A DNA stretch of 64,000 nt from Allobogoriella alba (GTDB lineage: Bacteria; Actinomycetota; Actinomycetes; Actinomycetales; Actinomycetaceae). The position numbers were made by a program, and so were the translations under genes. The notes below the pieces were generated by a model that had not been told where the DNA came from, did no database searches, and saw nothing but the letters and a program-made list of their open reading frames with translations. Positions 39,471 to 48,248 of the stretch are shown here, one piece after another (the stretch's first letter is position 1; the number at the start of each line of letters is the position of its first letter). The DNA is taken from contig NZ_JBHTCQ010000001.1 of the NCBI RefSeq assembly GCF_042665525.1, positions 992,001 through 1,056,000 on the forward strand. The letters run 5' to 3'.

Positions 39471-42179
39471 GTGGCCACACCCCGCAAGCTCGTGATCGTC
39501 GAGTCGCCCGCCAAGGCGCGCACCATCGGCGCGTACCTGGGTTCCGACTTCGACGTCGAGGCCAGCGTCGGGCACATTCGTGACCTGCCGCAGCCGTCCG
39601 AGCTTCCGGCGGACATGAAGAAGGGCCCGTACGGCAAGTTCGCGGTCGACGTCGAGGGCGACTTCGACCCGTACTACGTCGTCGCACCGGACAAGAAGAA
39701 GAAGGTCAGCGAGCTCAAGCGCGCCCTCAAGGAGGCCGACGAGCTCTACCTCGCCACGGACGAGGACCGGGAGGGCGAGGCCATCGCCTGGCATCTCCTG
39801 GACGTCCTCAAGCCCAAGGTGCCGGTCAAGCGGATGGTCTTCCACGAGATCACCCGGGAGGCCATCAGCCGGGCGCTGGAGAACACCCGCGAGGTCGACG
39901 ACCGCCTGGTCGACGCTCAGGAGACGCGCCGGATCCTCGACCGGCTGGTCGGCTACGAGGTCTCCCCGCTGCTGTGGCGGAAGGTCAAGCCGGGCATCTC
40001 GGCCGGCCGGGTCCAGTCCGTCGCGACCCGGCTGGTGGTGGAGCGCGAGCGTGAGCGCATGGCGTTCCGAGCGGCGTCCTACTGGGACGTGCGCGGCACC
40101 TTCACCGGTGGTCCCGAGGACGACCGGTCGCAGTTCGAGGCGCGGCTGGTCACGCTCGGCGGGAGGAAGGTCGCCGTCGGCCGCGACTTCCGGGACGACG
40201 GCACGCTCAAGCCGTCCGCGGTGAAGGCCGACACCCTCCACCTCGACAAGGCGGTCGCGACCGACGTCGCCACGGCGCTGCAGGAGGTCGAGGCCCGCGT
40301 CGTCTCGGTCGAGACCAAGCCGTACACGCGGCGCCCGGCCGCGCCGTTCACCACCTCGACGCTGCAGCAGGAGGCGTCGCGGAAGCTCCGGATGAGTGCC
40401 CGCGAGACCATGCGGACGGCGCAGGGGCTGTACGAGAACGGCTACATCACGTACATGCGGACCGACTCGCCCGTGCTGTCCTCGCAGGCGATCTCCGCCG
40501 CCCGCAGCCAGGCGGCCGAGCTGTACGGCCCGGAGTACGTGGCGGACAAGCCCCGCACCTACGGCAAGGCGAAGGGGGCGCAGGAGGCACACGAGGCCAT
40601 CCGGCCGGCCGGAGACTCCTTCCGCACCCCCGGGCAGGTCGCGGCCCGGCTGAACCCGACCGAGCTGAAGCTCTACGACCTCATCTGGAAGCGCACCGTC
40701 GCCTCCCAGATGGCCGACGCGCGCGGCTCCACCGCCACCCTCCGGCTCGGTGCCGACCCGGTCCTGGCGGACGGCGGCGAGACCCGTGCCGAGCTGACCG
40801 CCTCCGGGACCGTGATCACCTTCCGCGGCTTCCTCGCCGCCTACGAGGAAGGGCGAGACGCCGACCGGTACGACGGCGAGAGGTCCCGCGACGACGCCCG
40901 GCTCCCGGCCGTCTCCGAGGGGGACGCGGTCCAGACCGACGAGGTCAGTGCCGAGGGTCACGAGACCACACCGCCGCCCCGGTACACGGAGGCCAGCCTG
41001 GTCAAGGCGCTCGAGGAGCGGGGCATCGGCCGGCCCTCCACCTACGCGGCGACCATCTCGGTCATCGTCGACCGCGGCTACGTCGAACGACGTGCCCAGG
41101 CCCTCGTGCCCACCTGGCTGGCCTTCTCCGTGGTCCGGCTCCTCGAGGACAACCTGCCCCGGCTGGTCGACTACGACTTCACCGCCGAGATGGAGGCCGA
41201 CCTCGACCGGATCGCCGCCGGCGAGGCGGAGCGGGTCAGCTGGCTCGCGGGGTTCTACCGCGGTGACGCGAGCGCCGACCGGCCGGGCCTGAAGAACATC
41301 GTGGCGGACCTCGGTGACATCGACGCCCGGGCCGCCAACAGCATCGACATCGGCGAGGGCATCACGCTGCGCGTCGGCCGCTACGGCCCGTACCTCGAGG
41401 AGGGGCAGGGGGAGGACGGCCGCGCCGCGCGCCGCGCCTCGGTGCCGGATGACATCGCGCCCGACGAGCTGACCGTCGACGTCGCCCGCGAGCTGCTCGC
41501 CAAGCAGGCCGACGACGGGCGCGAGCTCGGCACGGACCCCGAGACCGGCCGCACGATCGTCGCCCGGAACGGTCGCTTCGGCCCGTACGTGACGGAGGTC
41601 GTCGAGGAGGACGGCGCCGCGTCGTCGAACGGGAAGAAGAAGTCCACCAAGAAGCCGCGGCCTCGCACCGCGTCGCTGCTGAAGTCGATGCAGCTCGAGA
41701 CGGTCGACCTGGAGCAGGCGCTGAAGCTCCTCAAGCTGCCCCGCGTGGTGGGCACCGACCCCGACGGCGTCGAGATCACCGCCCAGAACGGCCGGTACGG
41801 GCCCTACCTCAAGCGCGGCACCGACTCCCGATCCCTGGAGACCGAGGAGCAGATCTTCGACATCACCCTCGAGGAGGCGCTGGCGATCTACGCCCAGCCG
41901 AAGCGGGGCCGGGGTGCCAGCGCCCGGCCGCCGCTGCGCGAGCTCGGTACCGACCCCACGTCGGGCAAGCCCGTGGTGGTCAAGGACGGTCGGTTCGGGC
42001 CGTACGTGACCGACGGTGAGACCAACGCGACCCTCCGCAAGGACGACGAGGTCGACTCGATCAGCCCGGAGCGTGGCTACGAGCTCCTGGCGGAGAAGCG
42101 AGCCAAGGGACCGACGAAGCGACCGGCACGACGCGGCGGCAGCTCCTCGCGCGGACGGTCGACCGCGAGGAAGGGCTGA
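39471..42179 (+). CDS. topA: DNA topoisomerase I
   Basis: 902-residue type IA topoisomerase relaxing negative supercoils. Toprim motifs IVESPAKARTIGAYLG and DEDREGEAIAWHL; catalytic tyrosine Y328 in YITYMRTDSP. The C-terminal half has repeated Topo-C elements (e.g. GRYGPYL, GRFGPYV, NGRYGPYL, GRFGPYVTD) and a basic tail, without zinc fingers, as usual in actinobacteria. GTG 39471 with AAGGAAGG upstream. Confidence 0.97.
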   Translation: MATPRKLVIVESPAKARTIGAYLGSDFDVEASVGHIRDLPQPSELPADMKKGPYGKFAVDVEGDFDPYYVVAPDKKKKVSELKRALKEADELYLATDEDREGEAIAWHLLDVLKPKVPVKRMVFHEITREAISRALENTREVDDRLVDAQETRRILDRLVGYEVSPLLWRKVKPGISAGRVQSVATRLVVERERERMAFRAASYWDVRGTFTGGPEDDRSQFEARLVTLGGRKVAVGRDFRDDGTLKPSAVKADTLHLDKAVATDVATALQEVEARVVSVETKPYTRRPAAPFTTSTLQQEASRKLRMSARETMRTAQGLYENGYITYMRTDSPVLSSQAISAARSQAAELYGPEYVADKPRTYGKAKGAQEAHEAIRPAGDSFRTPGQVAARLNPTELKLYDLIWKRTVASQMADARGSTATLRLGADPVLADGGETRAELTASGTVITFRGFLAAYEEGRDADRYDGERSRDDARLPAVSEGDAVQTDEVSAEGHETTPPPRYTEASLVKALEERGIGRPSTYAATISVIVDRGYVERRAQALVPTWLAFSVVRLLEDNLPRLVDYDFTAEMEADLDRIAAGEAERVSWLAGFYRGDASADRPGLKNIVADLGDIDARAANSIDIGEGITLRVGRYGPYLEEGQGEDGRAARRASVPDDIAPDELTVDVARELLAKQADDGRELGTDPETGRTIVARNGRFGPYVTEVVEEDGAASSNGKKKSTKKPRPRTASLLKSMQLETVDLEQALKLLKLPRVVGTDPDGVEITAQNGRYGPYLKRGTDSRSLETEEQIFDITLEEALAIYAQPKRGRGASARPPLRELGTDPTSGKPVVVKDGRFGPYVTDGETNATLRKDDEVDSISPERGYELLAEKRAKGPTKRPARRGGSSSRGRSTARKG

Positions 42180-42182
42180 CCG

Positions 42183-42569
42183 ATGAGCATGCCACGGGCC
42201 GACAAGAGGCAGCAGCCGAACGGGTTGTTCCTCCGGGTCGTGATGATCGAGGGGGCCGCCCTGGCGGCGGTGACCCTGCTGTACGTCTTCGACGTGATCG
42301 AGAACGACCTGTTCGTCGGACTGATCACGGCCGTGGCGCTGCTGGGTGGCTCCATCCTTGCCTTCACCCTGATGCGGCAGGCCCGCCGCACGCAGCAGCC
42401 TGCCGGTCAAGACGGACCGGCCGTGGACCCGGGCGGCAGCACCGTCCACGGGAGCGGCGCCTCCATCTCCGGCACCGGACCCGCAGCCGGGCAGACCGGG
42501 GCCGACGCCCCGGACGGCGTCGGTGACGGCTACGACCCGATGAGGAAGTACCGCTCGCCGAACGCGTGA
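42183..42569 (+). CDS. Small membrane protein
   Basis: 128 residues: a short N-terminus, two membrane helices (VVMIEGAALAAVTLLYVFDV; LFVGLITAVALLGGSILAF) and a Gly/Ala-rich disordered tail ending YDPMRKYRSPNA. Starts three bases after the topA stop, so cotranscribed. No function can be assigned. Confidence 0.75.
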   Translation: MSMPRADKRQQPNGLFLRVVMIEGAALAAVTLLYVFDVIENDLFVGLITAVALLGGSILAFTLMRQARRTQQPAGQDGPAVDPGGSTVHGSGASISGTGPAAGQTGADAPDGVGDGYDPMRKYRSPNA

Positions 42570-42618
42570 GACCGCCGGGCCTGCCGACCGAGCGGTCCGC
42601 GGGCACGCCCGGTCCCCT

Positions 42619-42624
42619 TAGATT
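42619..42624 (+). promoter_or_regulatory. Putative leaderless -10 hexamer for the Gfo/Idh gene
   Basis: TAGATT followed by six bases and ATG 42631. The spacer GAGGCC could also act as a weak Shine-Dalgarno. Confidence 0.45.
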
Positions 42625-42630
42625 GAGGCC

Positions 42631-43656
42631 ATGAGCTCACCGGTGACCTCCCTGAACCTGACGGCGCCGCCGGACCCGTACGAGGCCCCGCCGCTGCGTT
42701 GGGGCATCCTCGGGGCCGGCGGCATCGCCCGGAAGTTCGCCACCGAGGTTCCCGCGAACTCTGCCCAGCGGGTCGTCGCCGTGGGCTCACGCTCCGCCGC
42801 CAAGGCCGCCGGGTTCGCCGAGGCGCACGGCATCTCCCGCGCGCACGGCAGCTACGCCGACCTCGTCACCGACCCCGAGGTCGACGTCGTCTACGTCGCG
42901 ACTCCCCACAGCCACCACCGCGACCACGCGGTCCTCGCCCTCGAGGCCGGCAAGCCGGTGCTCGTCGAGAAGGCGTTCACGCGCAACGCTCGCGAGGCGC
43001 GGGAGGTGCTCGAGGCGGCCGAGAGCCGCGGGCTCTTCGCGATGGAGGCGATGTGGACCCGGTTCCTGCCGCACATGACGGCGCTGCGGCACCTCGTGGC
43101 GTCCGGCGCGCTCGGCGACGTGCTCGCTGTGCACGGGGACCACGGTCAGCGGCTCCCGCACGTGGAACGGCTCCGCGAACCCGGCTTGGCGGGCGGCGCC
43201 CTCCTCGACCTCGGCGTCTATCCCATCTCCTTCATCCACAGCCTGCTCGGCCGGCCGGAGGCGATCCACGCCGTCGGGATGCTCTCCGACGCGGGGGTCG
43301 ACGTCCACGAGGCCGTGAGCCTCACGTACGGCAACGCCGTCGGCGTCGCGACGGCGAACATGTGGGCCCGGAGCCGGACGTCGGCATCCGTCATCGGGAC
43401 CGAGGGCCGGATCGACCTCGCGGACACCTTCTTCGTGCCGACGACGTTCACCGTCACCCCGGCGGACGGTGACCCCTGGACGTGGTCCGAACCCGGCGTG
43501 ACCGGCGGGTTCCAGTACCAGGCGGCCGAGGTGGCGCGCTGCGTGGCGGTCGGGTCTCAGCAGTCGGAGATCCTGTCGTGGGCGGCGACCGTGGAGGTCA
43601 TGGAGATCATGGACGAGGTGCGCCGGCAGCTGGGCGTCGTGTACCCGGGGGAGTAG
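42631..43656 (+). CDS. Gfo/Idh/MocA-family oxidoreductase
   Basis: 341 residues. The N-terminal Rossmann motif is WGILGAGGIARKFA; VYVATPHSHHRDHAVLALEAGKPVLVEK (in part) carries the EKxxxxN-type lysine. The C-terminal sugar-binding domain starts near FLPHMTALRHLV. Likely an NAD(P)-dependent dehydrogenase for a sugar or diol; substrate unknown. Confidence 0.9.
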   Translation: MSSPVTSLNLTAPPDPYEAPPLRWGILGAGGIARKFATEVPANSAQRVVAVGSRSAAKAAGFAEAHGISRAHGSYADLVTDPEVDVVYVATPHSHHRDHAVLALEAGKPVLVEKAFTRNAREAREVLEAAESRGLFAMEAMWTRFLPHMTALRHLVASGALGDVLAVHGDHGQRLPHVERLREPGLAGGALLDLGVYPISFIHSLLGRPEAIHAVGMLSDAGVDVHEAVSLTYGNAVGVATANMWARSRTSASVIGTEGRIDLADTFFVPTTFTVTPADGDPWTWSEPGVTGGFQYQAAEVARCVAVGSQQSEILSWAATVEVMEIMDEVRRQLGVVYPGE

Positions 43657-43713
43657 CGGTCGTCCGGGTCACCTTCACGGGCCGGGCAGTGGGTGTCGCG
43701 GGACGTCCAGGTC

Positions 43714-43925
43714 CGATCGCTCGTTCCTCGCTCCGGACCCGCCAGACCCAACCAGCCCCGCGACACCCACCACCCGGGCCTCGGGTGGCGCGGCGGCACT
43801 CCCGCCCGGCACCGCTGGCAGCGATCAGTCGTTCCTCGCTCCGGACCCGCCAGACCCAACCAGCCCCGCGAACCCACTGCCCGGCCCTCGGGTGGCGCGG
43901 CGGCACTCCCGGCCGGCACCGCTGG
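43714..43925 (+). repeat. Two tandem ~105-bp direct repeats in intergenic DNA
   Basis: Copy 1 spans 43714-43818 and copy 2 spans 43822-43925, about 90 percent identical by eye, with three bases between. Both contain CGTTCCTCGCTCCGGACCC and CTCGGGTGGCGCGGCGGCAC. The left flank (about 43678-43701) is an inverted copy of the CCCGCGAACCCACTGCCCGG part of copy 2, so a large hairpin is possible. Frames through it resemble no protein. This accounts for the 319-base gap between the Gfo/Idh gene and tmk. Confidence 0.85.
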
Positions 43926-43963
43926 ACCATCGGCTTCGGCGCGGTGGTGTCGGCGTGCCCGAC

Positions 43964-43969
43964 TACGCT
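43964..43969 (+). promoter_or_regulatory. Putative leaderless -10 hexamer for tmk
   Basis: TACGCT followed by six bases and GTG 43976. Confidence 0.5.
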
Positions 43970-43975
43970 GGCCGG

Positions 43976-44641
43976 GTGAGTCACGAGGTCCCGCCGTCCG
44001 CGTCCGGCGACACCGGAGCGTTCCCGGGCCGGTTCGTCTCGCTCGAGGGCGGTGACGGTGCCGGCAAGACCACCCAGCGGGACCTGCTCGGCGCCTGGCT
44101 CACGGCCCTCGGTCACGAGGTGGTCCTCACGCGGGAGCCCGGCGGCACGGACCTCGGCAGCGTGCTGCGTGACGCCGTGCTGCACGGCGACGACCTCGAT
44201 CCGCGGACCGAGGCGCTGCTCTACGCGACCGACCGCGCCCATCACGTGCACCGGGTGGTGCGGCCGGCGCTGGCCCGGGGAGCCGTCGTCGTCACGGACC
44301 GCTACCTCGACTCCTCGGTCGCCTACCAAGGGGCGGCCCGGGACCTCGGCGCCGGCGAGATCCGCGACCTCAACCTGTGGGCCACCGAAGGGCTCCTGCC
44401 GGACCTCACCGTGCTGCTCGACCTCGACCCGTCCGTGGGCGCCGGCCGACGGGCCGACGCTCCCGACCGCCTCGAGCGCGAGTCCGCCGCGTTCCACACC
44501 CTGGTGCGCGAGCACTTCCTCGCCCTGGCGGACGCCGAGCCGAACCGGTTCCTCGTGCTGGACGCCACCCTCCCGCCCCAGGAGGTCCATGCCGCCGTGC
44601 GGGACCGTCTCGCCGCCATGCTCCCGGAGCTCGCCTCGTGA
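43976..44641 (+). CDS. tmk: Thymidylate kinase
   Basis: 221 residues. P-loop SLEGGDGAGKTTQ, the DR motif TDRYLDSSVAYQG and LTREPGGTDLG are intact; phosphorylates dTMP for DNA synthesis. GTG 43976 was chosen because it follows a TACGCT hexamer by six bases and avoids the repeat-derived upstream frame. The stop overlaps holB (GTGA). Confidence 0.95.
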   Translation: MSHEVPPSASGDTGAFPGRFVSLEGGDGAGKTTQRDLLGAWLTALGHEVVLTREPGGTDLGSVLRDAVLHGDDLDPRTEALLYATDRAHHVHRVVRPALARGAVVVTDRYLDSSVAYQGAARDLGAGEIRDLNLWATEGLLPDLTVLLDLDPSVGAGRRADAPDRLERESAAFHTLVREHFLALADAEPNRFLVLDATLPPQEVHAAVRDRLAAMLPELAS

Positions 44642-45813
44642 GCGTGTGGGACGACGTCGTCGGCCAGGACGCCGTCGTCGCCACCCTCTCGGACGCCGTC
44701 CGGGCCTCCCGCCAGGGCGCGGGCGACGCCGCGGCCCGCGCCATGACCCACGCGTGGCTCGTCACCGGGCCACCCGGCTCCGGGAGGTCGGTCGCGGCAC
44801 GCGCGTTCGCCGCGGCGCTGCAGTGCACGGACCCCGACGAGCCAGGCTGCGGACGCTGCCACGACTGCACGACCGTCATGGCGGGCACCCATGCCGACGT
44901 CACCCTGGTGGGCACCGAGAAGGTCATCTTCAGCATCGACGAGATCCGTCCGCTCGTCTCCCAGGCCCAGCGGGCGCCGGCGCGTGGCCGGTGGCGCGTG
45001 ATGCTCATGGAGGACGCCGACCGGATGGTGGAGCGGACGTCCAACGTGCTCCTCAAGGCCGTCGAGGAGCCACCGCCGCGGACCGTGTGGCTGCTGTGCG
45101 CGCCCAGTCCGGAGGACGTGCTCACCACGATCCGGTCCCGCTGCCGCGGCGTCCACCTCCGGGTGCCCGACCCCCGAGCCGTCGCCGACCTCCTCGTCCG
45201 TCGTGACGCGCTCTCCCCGGACGTGGCACTCGCGGCGGCTCGCGCGGCGCAGTCGCACGTGGGCCTGGCCCGGCGGCTCGCCCGGGATCCCGCAGCGCGT
45301 GAGCGCCGCAGGCGGCTCCTCGCCGTACCGGCCGGCATCCGGGGGGTCGGCGACGCCGTGCTGGCGGCCGCGGAACTCATCGAGACGGCGAACGCCGACG
45401 CGAAGGCGGCGACCGAGGAGCGCGACGCCGCCGAGAAGGCCGAGCTGCTGCGCAGCCTGGGCGCCGACGCCGGGACACGGCTGCCACCGGCGCTGCGGGG
45501 ACAGGTCCGCCAGCTGGAGGACGAGCAGAAGCGGCGCGCGACGCGGGCGCAGCGGGACGTCCTCGACCGGGCGATGGTGGATCTGCTGTCGCTCTACCGC
45601 GACGTCCTCGTCGTCCAGCTCGGCGCCGAGGTGGACCTCGTCAACACGGACCTCGAGGCGGAGGTGCGCCGGCTGGCCGGCGCCACCACCCCGGAGCAGA
45701 CCGTCCGGCGGATGGACGCCGTGGGCGTCGCGCGCGAGCGGCTGGAGGCCAACGTCGCACCCCTCCTCGCCGTCGAGGCGATGATGGTCGCCCTGCGTCC
45801 CCAGGCGGGCTGA
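44638..45813 (+). CDS. holB: DNA polymerase III delta prime subunit
   Basis: 391-residue clamp-loader subunit partnering DnaX. Starts SVWDDVVGQD; AAA+ region GPPGSGRSVAARAFAAAL has Arg where ATPases have the P-loop Lys, consistent with a non-hydrolysing delta prime. A zinc-binding cluster GCGRCHDC follows. SRC motif TTIRSRCRG is present. Coupled to tmk, the common tmk-holB pair. Confidence 0.94.
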   Translation: MSVWDDVVGQDAVVATLSDAVRASRQGAGDAAARAMTHAWLVTGPPGSGRSVAARAFAAALQCTDPDEPGCGRCHDCTTVMAGTHADVTLVGTEKVIFSIDEIRPLVSQAQRAPARGRWRVMLMEDADRMVERTSNVLLKAVEEPPPRTVWLLCAPSPEDVLTTIRSRCRGVHLRVPDPRAVADLLVRRDALSPDVALAAARAAQSHVGLARRLARDPAARERRRRLLAVPAGIRGVGDAVLAAAELIETANADAKAATEERDAAEKAELLRSLGADAGTRLPPALRGQVRQLEDEQKRRATRAQRDVLDRAMVDLLSLYRDVLVVQLGAEVDLVNTDLEAEVRRLAGATTPEQTVRRMDAVGVARERLEANVAPLLAVEAMMVALRPQAG

Positions 45814-45867
45814 GCGACACCCGCGCCATCCGGCGTCCGGGTGCCGGACGCGGCGCGGACCCGCGGG

Positions 45868-45873
45868 TAGCGT
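45868..45873 (+). promoter_or_regulatory. Putative leaderless -10 hexamer for the secreted hydrolase
   Basis: TAGCGT followed by six bases and GTG 45880. Confidence 0.45.
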
Positions 45874-45879
45874 GATCTG

Positions 45880-47421
45880 GTGCGCGCCTCCCTCCGCCGA
45901 GCAGTGCCGTCCGCCGCCGTGCTCGCGCTCGTGCTGGCGGGGTGCGTCGGGCCGGAGCCGATGGAGCGGGTGCAGACGCCCGCACACCCGTCGGACGCCT
46001 CGGCTGCCGCGACGCCCCCGTCCGCCGACCTCGCCGAGTTCTACGCACAGGAGCTGGACTGGAGCAGCTGCGGCGAGCTGGATTGCGCGCGGCTGACGGT
46101 TCCGCTCGACTACGACGCCCCGGATGCGGAGTCCATCGAGCTGGCGGTCACGCGGCGGCCGAGCGACGACGGCGACGCCATCGGCAACCTCGTCCTGAAC
46201 CCGGGTGGACCGGGCACCTCGGCCACGCGCTTCGTCGGCACGGTCGGCGACCGGTGGACCGGGGAGCTGCTCTCCGCCTACGACGTCGTCGGGCTCGATC
46301 CGCGGGGTGTGGGCCGCTCGGCGGCCGTCGAGTGCGTCAGCGATGCGCAGCTCGACCAGGTGCGTGCCGCCGACCACGACATGTCGAGCCAGGAAGGCGT
46401 CGCCGCGTTCCGCGCGGACGCGCGGACCATCGCGGAGGGCTGCGCGGAGGGGACCGGTGAGCTGCTCGGTCACGTCGACACCGTCTCGGCCGCCCGCGAC
46501 ATGGACGTGCTGCGTGCGGTGCTGGGGGAGGAGAGCCTCGACTACGTCGGCTTCTCCTACGGGACCGAGCTGGGCGCGCGTTACGCGGAGCTCTTCCCCG
46601 CGCGCGTGGGGCGGTTCGTGCTGGACGGCGGACTCGACCCGACGCTGACGGACGAGGAGAGGACGCGGGACCAGGCCATGGCGTTCGAGCGGGCGCTGCG
46701 CAGCTACGTCGAGGACTGTCTGGCCTGGACGGAATGCCCGCTGACCGGCGACCCCGAGCAGGCGCTCCAGCAGATCGGGACCGTGCTCGAGCTCGCCTCC
46801 GCCAACCCGCTCCCCACGGACGATCCCGACGGCCGCGAGCTCACCGCGTCACTGGCCTTCTCCGGGATCCTCATGCCGCTGTACACGCCGCGGTCCTGGC
46901 CCGCGTTGTCCGGTGCGCTCACGCAGGCCATCCACGACGGCGACGGCTCCGGCCTGCTCGCGCTGGCGGACAGCATGGCCGGGCGCGGGCCGGACGGCAC
47001 GTACGCCGACAACTCCACCGAGGCCAACTGGGCGGTCGAGTGCCTCGAGCATCCCGCCGACGGTGACCTCGCCCAGTGGCGTCAGGAGGCCGCGCAGCTC
47101 GCCGAGGCGGCTCCGCTCCTCGGTCCCTCGTTCGCCTTCGGCGACACACTCTGCGAGCCGTGGCCCGTCGCCGCCGAGGCCAGCAACGCTCCGGTCCGGG
47201 CCGACGGGGCCGCACCGATCGTCGTCGTCGGCACGACCGGTGACCCGGCGACACCCTACGAGTGGAGCGAGTCCCTCGCCGAGCAGCTCGCCTCGGGCGT
47301 CCTCGTCACCTACGAGGGGGAGGGCCACACGGCCTACGGACGCTCCAACGCCTGCGTGACCGACGCCCTCGACGCCTATCTCGTCGACGGGGTGGTCCCC
47401 GTCGACGGTCTGACCTGCTGA
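45880..47421 (+). CDS. Secreted alpha/beta hydrolase lipoprotein (tripeptidyl aminopeptidase-like)
   Basis: 513 residues. The signal peptide ends in a lipobox (LVLAGC, Cys at about residue 24). The hydrolase core has VLNPGGPGTSAT, DVVGLDPRGVGRS, nucleophile elbow VGFSYGTELGARYAE and C-terminal TAP-like region VVVGTTGDPATPYEW with GEGHTAYGRS (catalytic His). Family members cleave peptides or proline-containing substrates at the cell surface. It stands alone between holB and tRNA-Thr. Confidence 0.9.
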   Translation: MRASLRRAVPSAAVLALVLAGCVGPEPMERVQTPAHPSDASAAATPPSADLAEFYAQELDWSSCGELDCARLTVPLDYDAPDAESIELAVTRRPSDDGDAIGNLVLNPGGPGTSATRFVGTVGDRWTGELLSAYDVVGLDPRGVGRSAAVECVSDAQLDQVRAADHDMSSQEGVAAFRADARTIAEGCAEGTGELLGHVDTVSAARDMDVLRAVLGEESLDYVGFSYGTELGARYAELFPARVGRFVLDGGLDPTLTDEERTRDQAMAFERALRSYVEDCLAWTECPLTGDPEQALQQIGTVLELASANPLPTDDPDGRELTASLAFSGILMPLYTPRSWPALSGALTQAIHDGDGSGLLALADSMAGRGPDGTYADNSTEANWAVECLEHPADGDLAQWRQEAAQLAEAAPLLGPSFAFGDTLCEPWPVAAEASNAPVRADGAAPIVVVGTTGDPATPYEWSESLAEQLASGVLVTYEGEGHTAYGRSNACVTDALDAYLVDGVVPVDGLTC

Positions 47422-47471
47422 ACCGGGTCGTTGGCGACCTCGCCAGGTGTCGCGGGTCACGCCCGGATCTT

Positions 47472-47501
47472 TTGTCCTGGCACACCGCGCCCTTGTACAG
47501 T
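47472..47501 (+). promoter_or_regulatory. tRNA-Thr promoter
   Basis: TTGTCC (47472-47477) and TACAGT (47496-47501) at an 18-bp spacing; predicted start about 25 bases before the tRNA. Confidence 0.6.
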
Positions 47502-47533
47502 TGTCTGCGCCGCGTCGCCGGTTCGGCGACAGT

Positions 47534-47609
47534 GCCGCCTTAGCTCAGTCGGCAGAGCGATTCACTCGTAATGAATAGGTCGTGGGTTCGATTCCCACAG
47601 GCGGCTCCA
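47534..47609 (+). tRNA. tRNA-Thr (anticodon CGT)
   Basis: Cloverleaf: acceptor GCCGCCT/AGGCGGC, D-arm GCTC..GAGC, anticodon stem ATTCA/TGAAT with loop CTCGTAA (anticodon CGT, reading ACG), and T-arm GTGGGTTCGATTCCCAC. Discriminator T with CCA encoded at 47607-47609. Confidence 0.96.
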
Positions 47610-47611
47610 CG

Positions 47612-47636
47612 AGGCCCGGGCCAATGGTCCGGGCCT
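47612..47636 (+). terminator. Terminator behind tRNA-Thr
   Basis: AGGCCCGG (47612-47619) pairs with CCGGGCCT (47629-47636), extended inward by GCC/GGT around AAT; TTCT follows. Confidence 0.75.
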
Positions 47637-47942
47637 TCTGTGTGCCACGGGCACCCGTCGGGGAATGCGTCAACAATGTCCGAGCCCGGGTGGCGCGCTG
47701 GCGGGTCCATAATGTGGCCGGTCCGGCAATCCCGGGTAGGCCAATCCGGACGTCGCGCACCGGAAGCCGGACCGGGATGACCAGGAATGTGCGGCGACGC
47801 GGAGTTTCTCGGTAGCCGCCGGCCGGGCCATGAGCCGCCGACCGGCGATCCGCGATGCCCCCGCGAGCCCGGCGCCGTTCACGATGCGGCCGAGGTCACT
47901 CGTGATCTCGTGCTCGGGACCGCGCGCAGGGCTGCGGCGCCC
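47637..47942. other. Intergenic region with no recognised feature
   Basis: 306 bases between the tRNA terminator and the next promoter. Somewhat less GC-rich than its surroundings, with no good start/stop arrangement, repeat or long hairpin. Short frames on both strands lack protein-like composition. Confidence 0.5.
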
Positions 47943-47948
47943 TAGACT
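47943..47948 (+). promoter_or_regulatory. Putative leaderless -10 hexamer
   Basis: TAGACT followed by seven bases and GTG 47956. Confidence 0.45.
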
Positions 47949-47955
47949 TGGCGCC

Positions 47956-48120
47956 GTGGACTACCTCGTGGCACTCGTCCCCTCCGTGGGGACGGGAATT
48001 CTCTTCTTCATCGCCATACGTGCGATCGTCCGGGCCGACCGAAAAGAACGCGACGCCATGCGCAAGCTGGAGCAGGAGTCCCTCTCGAAAACCGCCTCAC
48101 CGTCGCAGGCCACGGAATAG
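47956..48120 (+). CDS. Small single-helix membrane protein
   Basis: 54 residues: MDYLVALVPSVGTGILFFIA forms one membrane helix, followed by a charged cytoplasmic tail (RADRKERDAMRKLEQES). Similar small proteins are common next to lsr2 in actinobacteria, from memory. Preceded by a TAGACT hexamer seven bases away. Function unknown. Confidence 0.7.
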   Translation: MDYLVALVPSVGTGILFFIAIRAIVRADRKERDAMRKLEQESLSKTASPSQATE

Positions 48121-48147
48121 TCGATCCCACCCGGCAGCGTCCGGATG

Positions 48148-48176
48148 GTGACATTTCCTCCCGCAACAATTAGGGT
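48148..48176 (+). promoter_or_regulatory. lsr2 promoter
   Basis: GTGACA (48148-48153) and TAGGGT (48171-48176) at a 17-bp spacing, close to consensus, with a leader of about 65 bases. The surroundings are relatively AT-rich, as expected for Lsr2 autobinding. Confidence 0.55.
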
Positions 48177-48248
48177 GGCCCGTGGGAACACACCACGACG
48201 TGGCGTACCCGATGAATCTTCGGCAAATCGCGACACTGGGGAGAACAC

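Noticed and set aside
43482..43979. Coding frames through the 43.7-kb tandem repeats
   Set aside because: Composition is repeat-derived (RRSLRTRQTQPAP-type), no ribosome binding site is present, and the frames run into flanking genes out of phase.
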